NCBI RefSeq assembly: GCF_018860365.1
Contig: NZ_JAHKPO010000024.1
Coordinates: forward strand, 310,001 to 374,000
Direction of reading: 5' to 3'
DNA from: Arenibacter algicola
GTDB taxonomy: Bacteria; Bacteroidota; Bacteroidia; Flavobacteriales; Flavobacteriaceae
Length of the DNA stretch: 64,000 nt
A model generated the notes under the pieces. That model made no database searches. It saw only the letters and a list, made by a program, of their open reading frames with translations, and was not told the DNA's origin. The position numbers and the translations under genes are program-made. Of the stretch, positions 52,270-62,100 are shown piece after piece. Positions within the stretch are counted from its first letter, which is position 1, and each line of letters begins with the position of its first letter.

Positions 52270-54525
52270 TTAAAACCAATAACCAATACTAAAAAAGAAG
52301 TGGTTTTCCTTAATTTCGGGGGAATAGGAATAAATCACCTGAATTGGCCCAATAAAGGATTCGAACCCATAACCGAGTGCATAACCGGAGAACTCGGGCG
52401 CTTTAAACCAATCTGCCGTTCTAAAAAGGTCATCGCCGACATTGGCCAAATTTGCCGCCAACAATATATGGTTCTTGGGAACAAACTCAAAATCCAGCCT
52501 GCCATAGGCTTTTACATAACTGTTCCCTACCAAACTTAAAAAATCATATCCGTAGAAAGGGACAACATTGTTCACTAAATGGTTCCCATAACCCCCCAAT
52601 ATAAAATCGAGGGAGGTAACAGGGGATATGCCCCATTTAAAACCCCCTTCAGTTTCCAAGTTAAGATATATGTTTTTAGCCAAGGAAAATGCTCCTCCCA
52701 TTCTTGCCTTGCCTATTGAAAATTCCTTGAAATTATCGTTAAAATCGGATGAGAAGACATAAAAATGAAAATCTCCGTCAAAGTATAGCCCTTTAGTGGG
52801 AAAATAAACGTCATCATAGGTGTCAAAAGTAAGCTGCCCGTAGGTGCTGTAATAATTACTTTTTTCAAAATAGGTTCTCTTATTGGCCGTTGTAGACGTG
52901 CTAATGGTATCTATTTGCCCCAAAGTTTTAGTGCTATATTTCAGTAATTTATGTTCCACCCCAATGGCAAAGGCAAACTCTTCTTCTATTACGGTCTGTA
53001 AATACATCTGATTGGTCAGATCTGAAGCGCTTAGGTTTATTTTTCTAATATTGGAACTATTATCGACATCAAAATTGGATTTTATCAGATCAAAATTTAT
53101 TTCTTTATTAAAATCGTCGAACCTGGAATTTATCCCAAAACTCCAATAAAAGCCCTTGTCCACATAATATTCCAAATTGTATCTTAGATTATCCCCAATG
53201 ACAAAATCTACCGAGGCTACATCATCATCCATTAAAACATTCTTCCTTGTAAGATTTACGATTCCCGCACTTTTGTAAAGGTCATCAAAATGAACCCCTA
53301 GGCGAATGAACATTTTATCAGGATTCTCCTTAACGTTCAACAGCAGCTCCACCCCTTCGCCATTATTGAGCAATTCGTATTTAATAGCCCTAAAGTTTCC
53401 GGTAGCGGACAAATTGTTGATTCCCTGCTGCAATTTTTTAAAGGTTATTTTGTCATCTACGTTAAATCTTAATTTCCCCTTGATGTAGGCCCTGGAATAA
53501 TTATAATTCCCTTGGATTGTCAATTCATTTACAAACAGGGTATCCTTTATCCCGGCAGCTATTATCTTTTGCCTCTTAAGATTGGGGGTCTTGGCAATTT
53601 TCAACAATTCCTCCATATGCAATCTAGCCGCTTCCTCGCCCCTATCTATTATTACTTTTCCCATGTCAAAATCTATCACCGAGTAATCCTTGATATCCGG
53701 GGTGATATAAATATCGGTTTGGGCCGATTTCTTTTGCATATCCCTAACCGTTCTGTAATTGTTGATCTGCAGCAGTATTTCCGTAGCACTCAACAAAGAT
53801 TCTCTATCGGACAGCCCATGCTGTACATCCACCCCAATTACCACATCGGCGCCCATCTTCTTCAATTCGCCTATGGGATAGTTATTTACCACACCCCCGT
53901 CAATCAACACTCTTCCATTGATCTCTACGGGTCTAAAAAGTGAAGGAAATGTGCCACTAGCTAAAATTGCCTCGGGCAAATAGCCTTTATCCAATAATAT
54001 CTGATCCCCGGTTTCCACATCTGTAGCAACACATAAAAAAGGGATTGGAAGTTTACTAAAATCATCTATATCCTTAACATGGTACAGCAACCTAACAAAC
54101 TCGTTGTAAATACTTTGCCCGCCCGATATGGCCTGGGGAATGGAAATTTTAAATTTGTTGAACGGAAGTGTTAGGGCATATCTTTCCGAATCTTCCTTCT
54201 CATAAAATGTTTTGGCGCTTCTGGGCACGTTATCCTGAATCAATGACTCGAAATCCGTATTTTTAAAAATAGAATCCAATTCTTTTGCAGTATATCCCGA
54301 AGCGTAGAGCGCCCCAACAATAGCACCCATACTGGTTCCGGTTACATAGTCTATTTTTACCCCGGCCTCTTCAATTACCTTTAGGGCACCAATATGTGCC
54401 AACCCTTTAGCACCGCCCCCACTTAAGACCAGCCCAACTTTTATATCCTTATTTTCTACCCGTTCCTGGGAAAGGATCAGTTGCGGAATAATTAATATAC
54501 AATATATAAGTAGCGACTTTAGCAT
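52270..54525 (-). CDS. Patatin-like phospholipase fused to a BamA-type barrel
   Basis: 751 residues. Signal peptide about 1-19 (ending I-L-S-Q). The patatin domain is at about 28-230: G-L-V-L-S-G-G-G-A-K-G-L oxyanion loop, nucleophile Ser in G-T-S-M-G-A-I-V-G, catalytic Asp in I-D-G-G-V-V-N-N-Y-P. A POTRA-like segment (about 310-385; L-F-V-N-E-L-T-I-Q-G-N-Y-N-Y-S) and a 16-strand bacterial surface antigen barrel follow, ending F-F-S-I-G-Y-W-F. This is the layout of PlpD-type (type Vd) autotransporters, where the barrel carries the lipase to the surface. It begins a few bases after uvrC (17 bp), so it may be co-transcribed with it. Confidence 0.92.
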   Translation of the reverse strand: MLKSLLIYCILIIPQLILSQERVENKDIKVGLVLSGGGAKGLAHIGALKVIEEAGVKIDYVTGTSMGAIVGALYASGYTAKELDSIFKNTDFESLIQDNVPRSAKTFYEKEDSERYALTLPFNKFKISIPQAISGGQSIYNEFVRLLYHVKDIDDFSKLPIPFLCVATDVETGDQILLDKGYLPEAILASGTFPSLFRPVEINGRVLIDGGVVNNYPIGELKKMGADVVIGVDVQHGLSDRESLLSATEILLQINNYRTVRDMQKKSAQTDIYITPDIKDYSVIDFDMGKVIIDRGEEAARLHMEELLKIAKTPNLKRQKIIAAGIKDTLFVNELTIQGNYNYSRAYIKGKLRFNVDDKITFKKLQQGINNLSATGNFRAIKYELLNNGEGVELLLNVKENPDKMFIRLGVHFDDLYKSAGIVNLTRKNVLMDDDVASVDFVIGDNLRYNLEYYVDKGFYWSFGINSRFDDFNKEINFDLIKSNFDVDNSSNIRKINLSASDLTNQMYLQTVIEEEFAFAIGVEHKLLKYSTKTLGQIDTISTSTTANKRTYFEKSNYYSTYGQLTFDTYDDVYFPTKGLYFDGDFHFYVFSSDFNDNFKEFSIGKARMGGAFSLAKNIYLNLETEGGFKWGISPVTSLDFILGGYGNHLVNNVVPFYGYDFLSLVGNSYVKAYGRLDFEFVPKNHILLAANLANVGDDLFRTADWFKAPEFSGYALGYGFESFIGPIQVIYSYSPEIKENHFFFSIGYWF

Positions 54526-54542
54526 AAAGTTAATACAATGGT

Positions 54543-56330
54543 TTAATGAAAGGTTTCATATATTTTCTTGGCTTTGGACATTCCAATGGTTTGGGCCAAA
54601 TTCTCTAAACTGGCCTCTTTTATCCTTTTTACGGATTTATAGTTTTTCAATAACTCTTCCACAGTTTTACTCCCTATCCCATCTATACTTTCCAATTCCG
54701 AATTAATGGCCGCCTTACTTCTCTTGTTTCTATGAAAAGTTATCCCAAATCTATGGGCTTCATTTCGCAATTGTTGAATTATCTTCAACGATTCGGACTT
54801 TTTATCCAAATATAAAGGAATAGGATCTTCCGGAAAGTAAATTTCCTCTAATCTTTTGGCGATACCTATAATGGCTATTTTCCTTCTTAACCCAAGGGCA
54901 TCCAAACTTTTAAGAGCAGATGACAGCTGGCCCTTGCCTCCATCAATAACAATAAGTTGTGGCAACGACTGTCCTTCTTCCAAAAGTCTCTTATAACGTC
55001 TAAAAACCACTTCCTCCATGGAGGCAAAGTCATCCGGACCTTCAACAGTCTTAATATTGTAATGACGGTATTCCTTTTTTGAAGGTTTTCCATCCTTAAA
55101 TACCACACAGGCCGCCACAGGGTTACTGCCTTGGATGTTGGAATTATCAAAACACTCTATATGCCTCGGTTCCATGGAAAGTCGCAAGTCCTTTTTCATT
55201 TGTCCCATTACCCTATTGGTATGCCTATCCGGATCAATAATCTTTATTTGTTTAAACCTATCCTGTCTAAAGAATTTGGCGTTGCGTTCCGATAGCTCCA
55301 ATATCTTTTTTTTATCTCCCAATTTAGGCACTACCACCTTTAGGTGCGACTCCAAGGTAACCTCAAATGGAACGTAAATCTCCGTTGAATGGGAATTGAA
55401 GCGTTGCCTAATTTCAATTATCGCCAATTGGAGTAAATCCTCATCCGTTTCATCCAATTTCTTCTTAATTTCCAGGGTATGGGACCGTATAATGGAGCCG
55501 TGGGACAATTGCAGGAAATTAACATAAGCAAAAACCTCATCGGAAATAATGGTGAACACATCCACATTATTGATCTTAGGATTTACAATGGTGGTCTTTA
55601 CCTGATAGTTTTCAAGAACCTCTATCTTATCCTTTATAAGCTGTGCCTCTTCAAACTTCATCTCCTGGGCCAGCAATTTCATGCGACTTTTAAAATAGTG
55701 GAGGGAGGATTTAAAATTACCTTTTATAATTTCCCTGATCTCCTGGATTTGCCGATTATATTCCTCCTCCGATTGATACCCTTCACAAGGACCTTTACAA
55801 TTTCCCAAATGGTACTCCAAGCAAACCTTGTATTTCCCGGCAGCCACTTTATCTTGTGCAAGATCATAGTTACAGGTACGCAGAGGGTAGACACTTTTAA
55901 TCAGGTCCAATAAGGTATGAATGGTCTTCATGCTCGTATAGGGTCCAAAATACTCCGACCCATCCTTGATAAATTTCCTGGTAGGAAAGATTCTCGGGAA
56001 CTTTTCATTTTTTATACAAATCCATGGAAATGTCTTATCATCCTTAAGTAAAACATTGTACCTAGGACGGTATTTTTTAATTAGATTATTCTCCAAGAGC
56101 AGAGCATCAGACTCGGTAGGCACCACTATGTGCCTAATACTCCTAATTTTCTTCACCAGAACACGGGTTTTTCCTTGCTCGTGCGTTTTATTAAAATAGG
56201 AGCTAACCCTTTTTTTTAGATTTTTAGCCTTGCCAACATATAAAATCTTGTCCTCTAAATCATAAAACTGATATACCCCGGGATTGGTAGGAAGCGAACT
56301 TAACTGTACTTCTATAGATATATGGGACAT
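54543..56330 (-). CDS. uvrC: Excinuclease ABC subunit C
   Basis: 595 residues. The GIY-YIG nuclease at the N-terminus has N-P-G-V-Y-Q-F-Y-D and I-L-Y-V-G-K-A-K-N-L-K-K-R. A Cys-rich linker (C-L-E-Y-H-L-G-N-C-K-G-P-C-E), a UVR motif near 205-240, the RNase-H-like C-terminal nuclease (E-C-F-D-N-S-N-I-Q-G, V-I-D-G-G-K-G-Q-L) and a terminal helix-hairpin-helix (S-I-D-G-I-G-S-K-T) complete it. It makes both incisions in nucleotide excision repair. The patatin-BamA gene follows by 17 bp. Confidence 0.98.
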   Translation of the reverse strand: MSHISIEVQLSSLPTNPGVYQFYDLEDKILYVGKAKNLKKRVSSYFNKTHEQGKTRVLVKKIRSIRHIVVPTESDALLLENNLIKKYRPRYNVLLKDDKTFPWICIKNEKFPRIFPTRKFIKDGSEYFGPYTSMKTIHTLLDLIKSVYPLRTCNYDLAQDKVAAGKYKVCLEYHLGNCKGPCEGYQSEEEYNRQIQEIREIIKGNFKSSLHYFKSRMKLLAQEMKFEEAQLIKDKIEVLENYQVKTTIVNPKINNVDVFTIISDEVFAYVNFLQLSHGSIIRSHTLEIKKKLDETDEDLLQLAIIEIRQRFNSHSTEIYVPFEVTLESHLKVVVPKLGDKKKILELSERNAKFFRQDRFKQIKIIDPDRHTNRVMGQMKKDLRLSMEPRHIECFDNSNIQGSNPVAACVVFKDGKPSKKEYRHYNIKTVEGPDDFASMEEVVFRRYKRLLEEGQSLPQLIVIDGGKGQLSSALKSLDALGLRRKIAIIGIAKRLEEIYFPEDPIPLYLDKKSESLKIIQQLRNEAHRFGITFHRNKRSKAAINSELESIDGIGSKTVEELLKNYKSVKRIKEASLENLAQTIGMSKAKKIYETFH

Positions 56331-56770
56331 GTATTGAGATAAATTTTTTCTTTAAATATGAAAATTACAGTGTTTTTACCAAAGGACACAAAGATTCTAG
56401 TTTTTTAACTCTGATGCTAAGATCCTAAAGTGAAATTTTGGAAACCTTCCATTTTAATAATTGTATTCCTCTAGCAAAAAGTAGGACTTCTCCTAGTCTA
56501 AATTTAACATCCAATCCAATAAAATTCGATAAATCAAAAAAAATTATCGATTAAATGCACAGTTGCCAAAAATTAACGTTATCGTACACTATTTTATAAT
56601 ATACTGACAAACAGCTTTTTACGGTATTTTAATGATAAAATTCAATTAACAAATAATTCAAAATCCCAAATATTTGTTAAAAATGATGCATTTCATCGAT
56701 AAAACGATACCCTTTATGGAGCATTTCATATTTTTTTAATTATATTTAAAAAATCAAAATTATTTAACGC
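56331..56770. other. AT-rich intergenic stretch upstream of uvrC
   Basis: 440 bp with no plausible ORF above about 30 codons. It holds three copies of a CGATAAA/CGATTAAA word (about 56527, 56548, 56697) and the small inverted repeat GATG-CATTT-CATC at about 56685. It probably carries the divergent promoters for uvrC and the genes to the right. No strong consensus box was identified. Confidence 0.4.
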
Positions 56771-56857
56771 ATGGACAACTATATAATAACCTTGGGCACA
56801 TATTTAATTCTTATGCTTTTTTTCAAAATATATTACGCAGTGGCCTCCAAGGAATAG
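56771..56857 (+). CDS. Possible small membrane protein, 28 residues
   Basis: The ORF begins M-D-N-Y-I-I-T-L-G-T-Y-L-I-L-M-L and ends Y-Y-A-V-A-S-K-E. It has one hydrophobic segment from about residue 5 to 22, an acidic N-terminus and a charged C-terminal end. It lies 57 bp upstream of the 5-formyl-THF cyclo-ligase gene on the same strand. The composition is that of a real single-pass peptide, but length alone cannot prove it. Confidence 0.35.
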   Translation: MDNYIITLGTYLILMLFFKIYYAVASKE

Positions 56858-56914
56858 TTTTCCTATTTCCCAATTAAACCCTGCCCCCAAAAGCCCCGAG
56901 TTTAACCAACCCCT

Positions 56915-57475
56915 ATGTTGAAAAAAGATTTGCGTTTAATCTACTCCGAACGCCGAGAAAATCTTACTTCACAATCAATATCAGATTCAAGCTTACTGAT
57001 AGCCAACCGGCTGCTTCAATTACCCATTTGGAATTATTCCTATTATCATCTATTCCTTTCCATAACCGAGAAAAAGGAAGTCGACACTAGTTTTATTATG
57101 TCCATTCTACAGGGCAAGGACAAAAACATCCTACTTCCGAAAATGTTGGATAGCCGAAATCTTATCAATTATTTACTTACCGATAGTACGCCCATAAAAA
57201 AAAATCGCTGGAACATCCCTGAACCGGTAGATGGGATTGAAGTGCCACCTGAAAAAATAGATGTTGTCTTTCTTCCGTTAATGGCTTTTGACAAAGAAGG
57301 TCACAGAGTTGGTTATGGCAAAGGGTTTTATGATGTGCTACTGAACAAGTGCAGACCCGATGTTGTTAAGGTGGGACTCTCGCTATTTAAGGCAGAAGAA
57401 AAAATTGAGGATATAGATACGCACGACGTTCCTTTGAACTTTTGCGTTACTCCTGATCGGATTTATTCGTTTTAA
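56915..57475 (+). CDS. 5-formyltetrahydrofolate cyclo-ligase
   Basis: 186 residues, full length. Family marks are the basic N-terminus K-K-D-L-R-L-I-Y-S-E-R-R-E, W-N-I-P-E-P for the substrate loop, D-V-V-F-L-P-L-M-A-F-D and the nucleotide-binding R-V-G-Y-G-K-G-F-Y-D. It converts 5-formyl-THF to 5,10-methenyl-THF with ATP. Its last 29 bp overlap the convergent lspA gene. Confidence 0.95.
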   Translation: MLKKDLRLIYSERRENLTSQSISDSSLLIANRLLQLPIWNYSYYHLFLSITEKKEVDTSFIMSILQGKDKNILLPKMLDSRNLINYLLTDSTPIKKNRWNIPEPVDGIEVPPEKIDVVFLPLMAFDKEGHRVGYGKGFYDVLLNKCRPDVVKVGLSLFKAEEKIEDIDTHDVPLNFCVTPDRIYSF

Positions 57476-58097
57476 CTTCTTCTGAACTTTCTCCAAAAGC
57501 TCTTTTATTAAATACAATTAGTATACCTACACCTGTACTAATTGCGGTATCCGCTATATTAAAAACGGGTTCGAAAAAACGAAAATTATTTCCCCCAACC
57601 ATAGGTACCCAATCTGGCCATACGGAATCTATCATAGGAAAGTAGAGCATATCTACCACCTTGCCGTGAAATATACTGCCATAAGGCTCAGAAGAAAATG
57701 CTGTGGCTACTTGAGAATAGCTATCGTTAAAAATCATACCGTAAAAAACGGAATCCAATATGTTTCCGAGTGCGCCTGCAAATATTAGGGATACCGCCAG
57801 TATCAAGGTTTTGGAAGAATTCTTTTTTATGGTATCGAACAACCAATATCCTATCCCAACAATGGCAAACAAGCGAAATATGGTAAGTATCAGTTTTCCT
57901 ACTTCATCGGATATGGGCAGTAAATCACTTAGTTTGGTTCCCCAAGCAGCACCTTCGTTTTCTATAAACAAAATCTTGAACCAACTAAAGACATCTACCG
58001 ACTCGCCTAAAACAAAGTTTGTCTTAATATATACTTTGCTTATCTGGTCTATAGCAAGAATTGCTATTATGATTACTAAGGATTTTTTTAAACTCAT
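57447..58097 (-). CDS. lspA: Lipoprotein signal peptidase (signal peptidase II)
   Basis: 216 residues with four TM helices (about 6-24, 68-88, 97-115, 180-198). The aspartyl protease pair is Asp115 in G-N-I-L-D-S and Asp183 in F-N-I-A-D-T-A-I; N-E-G-A-A-W-G lies in the first periplasmic loop. It is longer than the E. coli enzyme (164), mainly through the segment between the two Asp residues, as is usual for Bacteroidota. It processes the many lipoproteins encoded in this window. It follows the adhesin-like gene after 34 bp. Confidence 0.95.
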   Translation of the reverse strand: MSLKKSLVIIIAILAIDQISKVYIKTNFVLGESVDVFSWFKILFIENEGAAWGTKLSDLLPISDEVGKLILTIFRLFAIVGIGYWLFDTIKKNSSKTLILAVSLIFAGALGNILDSVFYGMIFNDSYSQVATAFSSEPYGSIFHGKVVDMLYFPMIDSVWPDWVPMVGGNNFRFFEPVFNIADTAISTGVGILIVFNKRAFGESSEEVKTNKSDQE

Positions 58098-58131
58098 TAC
58101 TTAAAAAATAGATTCGGCAAAAATAAACATA

Positions 58132-58752
58132 TTATTCGGTTTTCCTTATGCTGATATTTCCGGTTACGGAATTCAGCGTAAAATGGTCATCTCCAGAGGC
58201 AATCGCTTCGCGTTTAATCTTGCCATATTTTGTGGAAGCCATAATTTGGGCGTTTTTTGTAATTAGCTCAATATTTCCACTTTGGGTATGAACATCCACA
58301 TTTTCCCCCGTTTCTTTTAAAGTGCATTTGCCATCGGACAAACTAATTTTTAGGTTGGCATAATGCCCCGTAACGCCCACATTGGTGCTGGTACCGTATA
58401 CGTTAACATCAAGGTACTTGGGGATTGAAATCTTTAAGGAAATGGAAATAACCTTATGGGCACTTAATTTATCGTTTGGAAAAACAAAATTGGGCTGAAA
58501 ACCGGCACTGACCAATACGGTTGCCCCCTCCTGTTTTACATTTACCAATAAATCCTGTAAATACTCACCGTCTATTGAAGCCTCAACGGTTATGTTTGGA
58601 ATATCCACAGTTTCCAAAGCAAGGGAAAAACAATTCTTGCCATCTATCTGAACAAAAGATACGTTGGGATTTTCAATGGTTTTGACGACTTTTTTTTGGG
58701 CGTGTAAAATACAACTACCCATTAGAAAGATAACAACGGCAACTAGTCTCAT
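58132..58752 (-). CDS. Secreted beta-helix-like protein (DUF4097/adhesin-like)
   Basis: 206 residues with a signal peptide (about 1-18, ending L-H-A-Q). The C-terminal half has short strand repeats ending in G-x-V/I patterns (Y-A-N-L-K-I-S-L-S-D-G-K-C-T-L, V-D-V-H-T-Q-S-G-N-I-E-L-I, N-S-V-T-G-N-I-S-I-R), the pattern of DUF4097 or head-GIN putative adhesins that form a right-handed helix. Role unknown. It lies between the dksA-like gene and lspA, behind the dksA-like terminator, so it needs its own promoter or read-through. Confidence 0.7.
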   Translation of the reverse strand: MRLVAVVIFLMGSCILHAQKKVVKTIENPNVSFVQIDGKNCFSLALETVDIPNITVEASIDGEYLQDLLVNVKQEGATVLVSAGFQPNFVFPNDKLSAHKVISISLKISIPKYLDVNVYGTSTNVGVTGHYANLKISLSDGKCTLKETGENVDVHTQSGNIELITKNAQIMASTKYGKIKREAIASGDDHFTLNSVTGNISIRKTE

Positions 58753-58759
58753 ACAATAA

Positions 58760-58783
58760 AAAAACGCCCTTAAAGGCGTTTTT
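58760..58783 (-). terminator. Intrinsic terminator after the dksA-like gene
   Basis: Stem AAAAACGCC/GGCGTTTTT with a 6-nt loop, followed on the minus strand by a T-rich tract. It separates ileS-dksA from the adhesin-like gene and lspA. Confidence 0.75.
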
Positions 58784-58787
58784 AATT

Positions 58788-59171
58788 TTAGGATTGCATA
58801 TTTTTCGCTTCTATACTCAGCGTTGCGTGCGGTACTAGCTTAAGTCGCTCTTTGCTGATCAGCTTTCCTGTAACCCGGCAAATGCCATAGGTTTTGTTCT
58901 CTATACGCAACAAGGCGTTCTTTAAATCCCTTATAAATTTCTCCTGACGAATGGCCAATTGGGTATTTGCTTCCTTGCTCATTGTTTCGGAGCCTTCTTC
59001 AAAAGCCTTGAATGTTGGCGATGTATCATCAGTTCCATTATTGCCATCATTCATATAGGAACTCTTTAAAAGTTCCAAGTGACTTTTTGCTTTTTCAATT
59101 TTTTCTTCGATCAGAACTTTAAACTCGTTTAAATCCTTATCCGCGTACCTTACTTTTAATTCTTCGGCCAT
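58788..59171 (-). CDS. TraR/DksA family protein lacking a complete zinc finger
   Basis: 127 residues. The N-terminal half is a coiled coil (about 10-90; F-K-V-L-I-E-E-K-I-E-K-A-K) and the C-terminal half matches the DksA finger region: Y-G-I-C-R-V-T-G-K-L-I and L-V-P-H-A-T-L-S-I-E-A-K. Only one of the four zinc Cys remains (C-x-x-T instead of C-x-x-C, and no second pair). DksA works in the RNA polymerase secondary channel with ppGpp; whether this protein does is inferred from family membership. It starts 4 bp after ileS and should be co-transcribed. Confidence 0.88.
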   Translation of the reverse strand: MAEELKVRYADKDLNEFKVLIEEKIEKAKSHLELLKSSYMNDGNNGTDDTSPTFKAFEEGSETMSKEANTQLAIRQEKFIRDLKNALLRIENKTYGICRVTGKLISKERLKLVPHATLSIEAKNMQS

Positions 59172-59175
59172 AATC

Positions 59176-62100
59176 TTAGTGTTTTACTATAAACAATCTG
59201 GTATTAACTTCGTCGAAAGCCACTTCTATTCCATTGTCCATGCTTTCTTCAAAATTAAGTTCTGCTGCCAAGGTTTCGGTCTTAATATATGCCATATTAC
59301 TTTCTACCGCATCCTGGACAAATCCATTTTTCAATAATTTAATATCTATTTTATCTGTCACTTCAAAACCCGATTCCTTTCTAAGGTTCTGAATTCTATT
59401 GACTAGTTCCCTAGCAATACCTTCCTTTCTAAGGTCCTCATTGATAGATATATCCAAGGCCACCGTTATTGGGCCTGAACTTGCTACCAACCAACCTTCT
59501 ATATCTTGGGAGGAAATTTCTACATCCTGTAACTGTAAAGTAATACTTTTATTATCAAAATGCAGCAAAATTTCGCCTTCCTGTTCAATTTTTTGGATAT
59601 CATCCTGATTCAATTGCGCTACGGCACTGGCAATCAACTTCATATCCTTCCCAAACTTAGGCCCCAAGGTTTTAAAGTTTGGCTTAATTTGTTTAACCAA
59701 AATTCCAGAAGCGTCATCCAACAATTCTATCTCTTTCACATTCACCTCGGACTTTATCAAATCTGCAACAGCCTCGATCTCCAGCCTTTGTTTATTATCC
59801 AATACCGGAATCATTATCTTTTGCAATGGTTGGCGTACTTTGATCTTCTCTTTCTGACGAATGGACAGGACCAAGGATGATATGGTCTGCGCCTTTGCCA
59901 TTTTACTTTCCAATTCCTTATTCACCATTGAGGCATCATATTTAGGAAAATCGGCCAAATGTACACTTTCAAAAGGCTCTTTCTGTGTCGTAATGGTTAA
60001 ATCTTTGTATAACCTATCCATATAAAATGGTGCCACCGGTGCTGATAGTTTTGCCACAGTGGTTAAACAGGTATACAGGGTTTGGTAAGCCGATATTTTA
60101 TCTTTTTGATAGTCCCCTTTCCAAAAACGCCTTCTACTTAAACGCACATACCAATTGCTAAGATTTTCCTGTACGTAGTCCGATATGGCCCTAGTTGCCT
60201 TGGTGGGTTCGTAATCTTCATAGGCCTCGTCCACAGTTTTGATCAGGGAATGCAATTCCGATAAAATCCATTGGTCTATTTCCGGTCTTTCATTTAGGGG
60301 AATATCCTCTTCGCTATAGTTAAATCCATCTATGTTGGTGTACAGCGCAAAAAATGAGTAGGTGTTGTACAAAGTTCCAAAAAACTTACGTTTTACCTCT
60401 GCGATACCCTCTACATCGAACTTTAAATTATCCCATGGATTTGCATTGGATATCATATACCATCTAGTGGCATCGGCCCCAAATTCATCCATGGTTTCAA
60501 AAGGATCTACAGCATTGCCCAAACGCTTGGACATTTTCTTACCTTCCTTATCCAATACCAGGCCATTGGAAACAACATTTTTATAAGCCACAGAATCGAA
60601 TACCATAGTAGCTATGGCATGCAAGGTGTAAAACCAACCACGGGTCTGATCAACTCCTTCGGCTATGAAATCGGCCGGAAAAGTCTTTCCTTCATCTATT
60701 AAGTCCTTATTCTCAAATGGGTAATGCCATTGTGCATAGGGCATAGAACCACTATCGAACCAAACATCTATAAGGTCGCTTTCCCGCCTCATTGGTTTTC
60801 CAGAAGCCGACACCAAAATTATTTGATCTACAATATTCTTATGAAGGTCTATTTTATCATAATTGGCCTCGCTCATATCACTTACAACAAAATCCTCAAA
60901 AATATCCTTTTCAAGAATTCCTGCTTTTAAGGCTTTTTGCATTTCTAACTTAAGTTCGGCCACAGAACCTATCATCAATTCTTCCTTGCCATCTTCGGTA
61001 CGCCAAATGGGTAAGGGAATACCCCAATAACGGGAACGGGACAGGTTCCAATCATTGGCATTGGCCAGCCAATTGCCAAATCTTCCTTCTCCTGTAGCCT
61101 TAGGTTTCCAATTAATGGTTTGGTTTAGATCAAACATCCTATCCTTGATATCAGTAACCTTTATAAACCATGAATCCAAGGGATAATATAGGATAGGCTT
61201 ATCCGTACGCCAGCAGTTGGGATAGCTGTGAACGTATTTTTCCACCTTAAAGGCCCTGTTTTCTTCTTTTAGTTTGATGGCGATCTCTACATCTACCGAC
61301 CGCTCTGGAGCCTCACCATCGTCATAGTACTCTTTTTTAACATATTTACCGGCATATTCTCCCATTTCGGGTCTAAATCTACCCTGAAGATCCACTAAGG
61401 GAACTGGATTGTTATTTTCATCCAAAACCAACATAGGCGGTACTTCCGGTTCCGCCAATTTTGCTACCAAGGCATCATCTGCCCCAAAAGTTGGCGCCGT
61501 ATGTACAATACCCGTACCATCTTCTGTGGTAACAAAATCACCTGCGATTACCCTAAAGGCATTCTCTGGATTTTGGTAAGGCAGTGCATAGTCCAACAGT
61601 TGCTCATATTTTATTCCAACAAGTTCCAACCCTTTGGCACTTTCTACAATTTGATAGGGTATTTTCTTATCTGTTGATGTGTATTTCTCAAAGTCGGCAT
61701 CGTCTTCTGCTTCAAAAAATTTACCGCTAAATTGCTTTCCTACCAAAGATTTGGCCAAGACAACATGCATGGGTTCAAAGGTATATTGATTGAAGGTTTT
61801 CACAACAACATAATCAATCTTAGGACCTACGGTCAATGCCGTATTGGATGGCAAGGTCCATGGCGTGGTCGTCCATGCCAAAAAGAATACATCTCCCTTA
61901 ACATCCTTAAAATTCTGTGGCAAGGTAGCTTTATCCGCTTTAAATTGTGCCACAACGGTTGTGTCCGTAACATCTTGATAAGTCCCTGGCTGATTTAACT
62001 CATGGGAACTTAAACCCGTTCCCGCTTTTGGCGAATAAGGTTGTATGGTATATCCCTTATAAATAAGTCCTTTGTCGTAAATCTGTTTAAGCAACCACCA

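Noticed and set aside
52360..52380. GGATTCGAACCC string resembling a tRNA T-arm
   Set aside because: It lies inside the patatin-BamA coding frame, and no acceptor, D or anticodon arm surrounds it.
56526..56706. Three CGATAAA/CGATTAAA words as a regulator binding array
   Set aside because: Spacing is irregular and the words are short and AT-rich; expected by chance in this composition.
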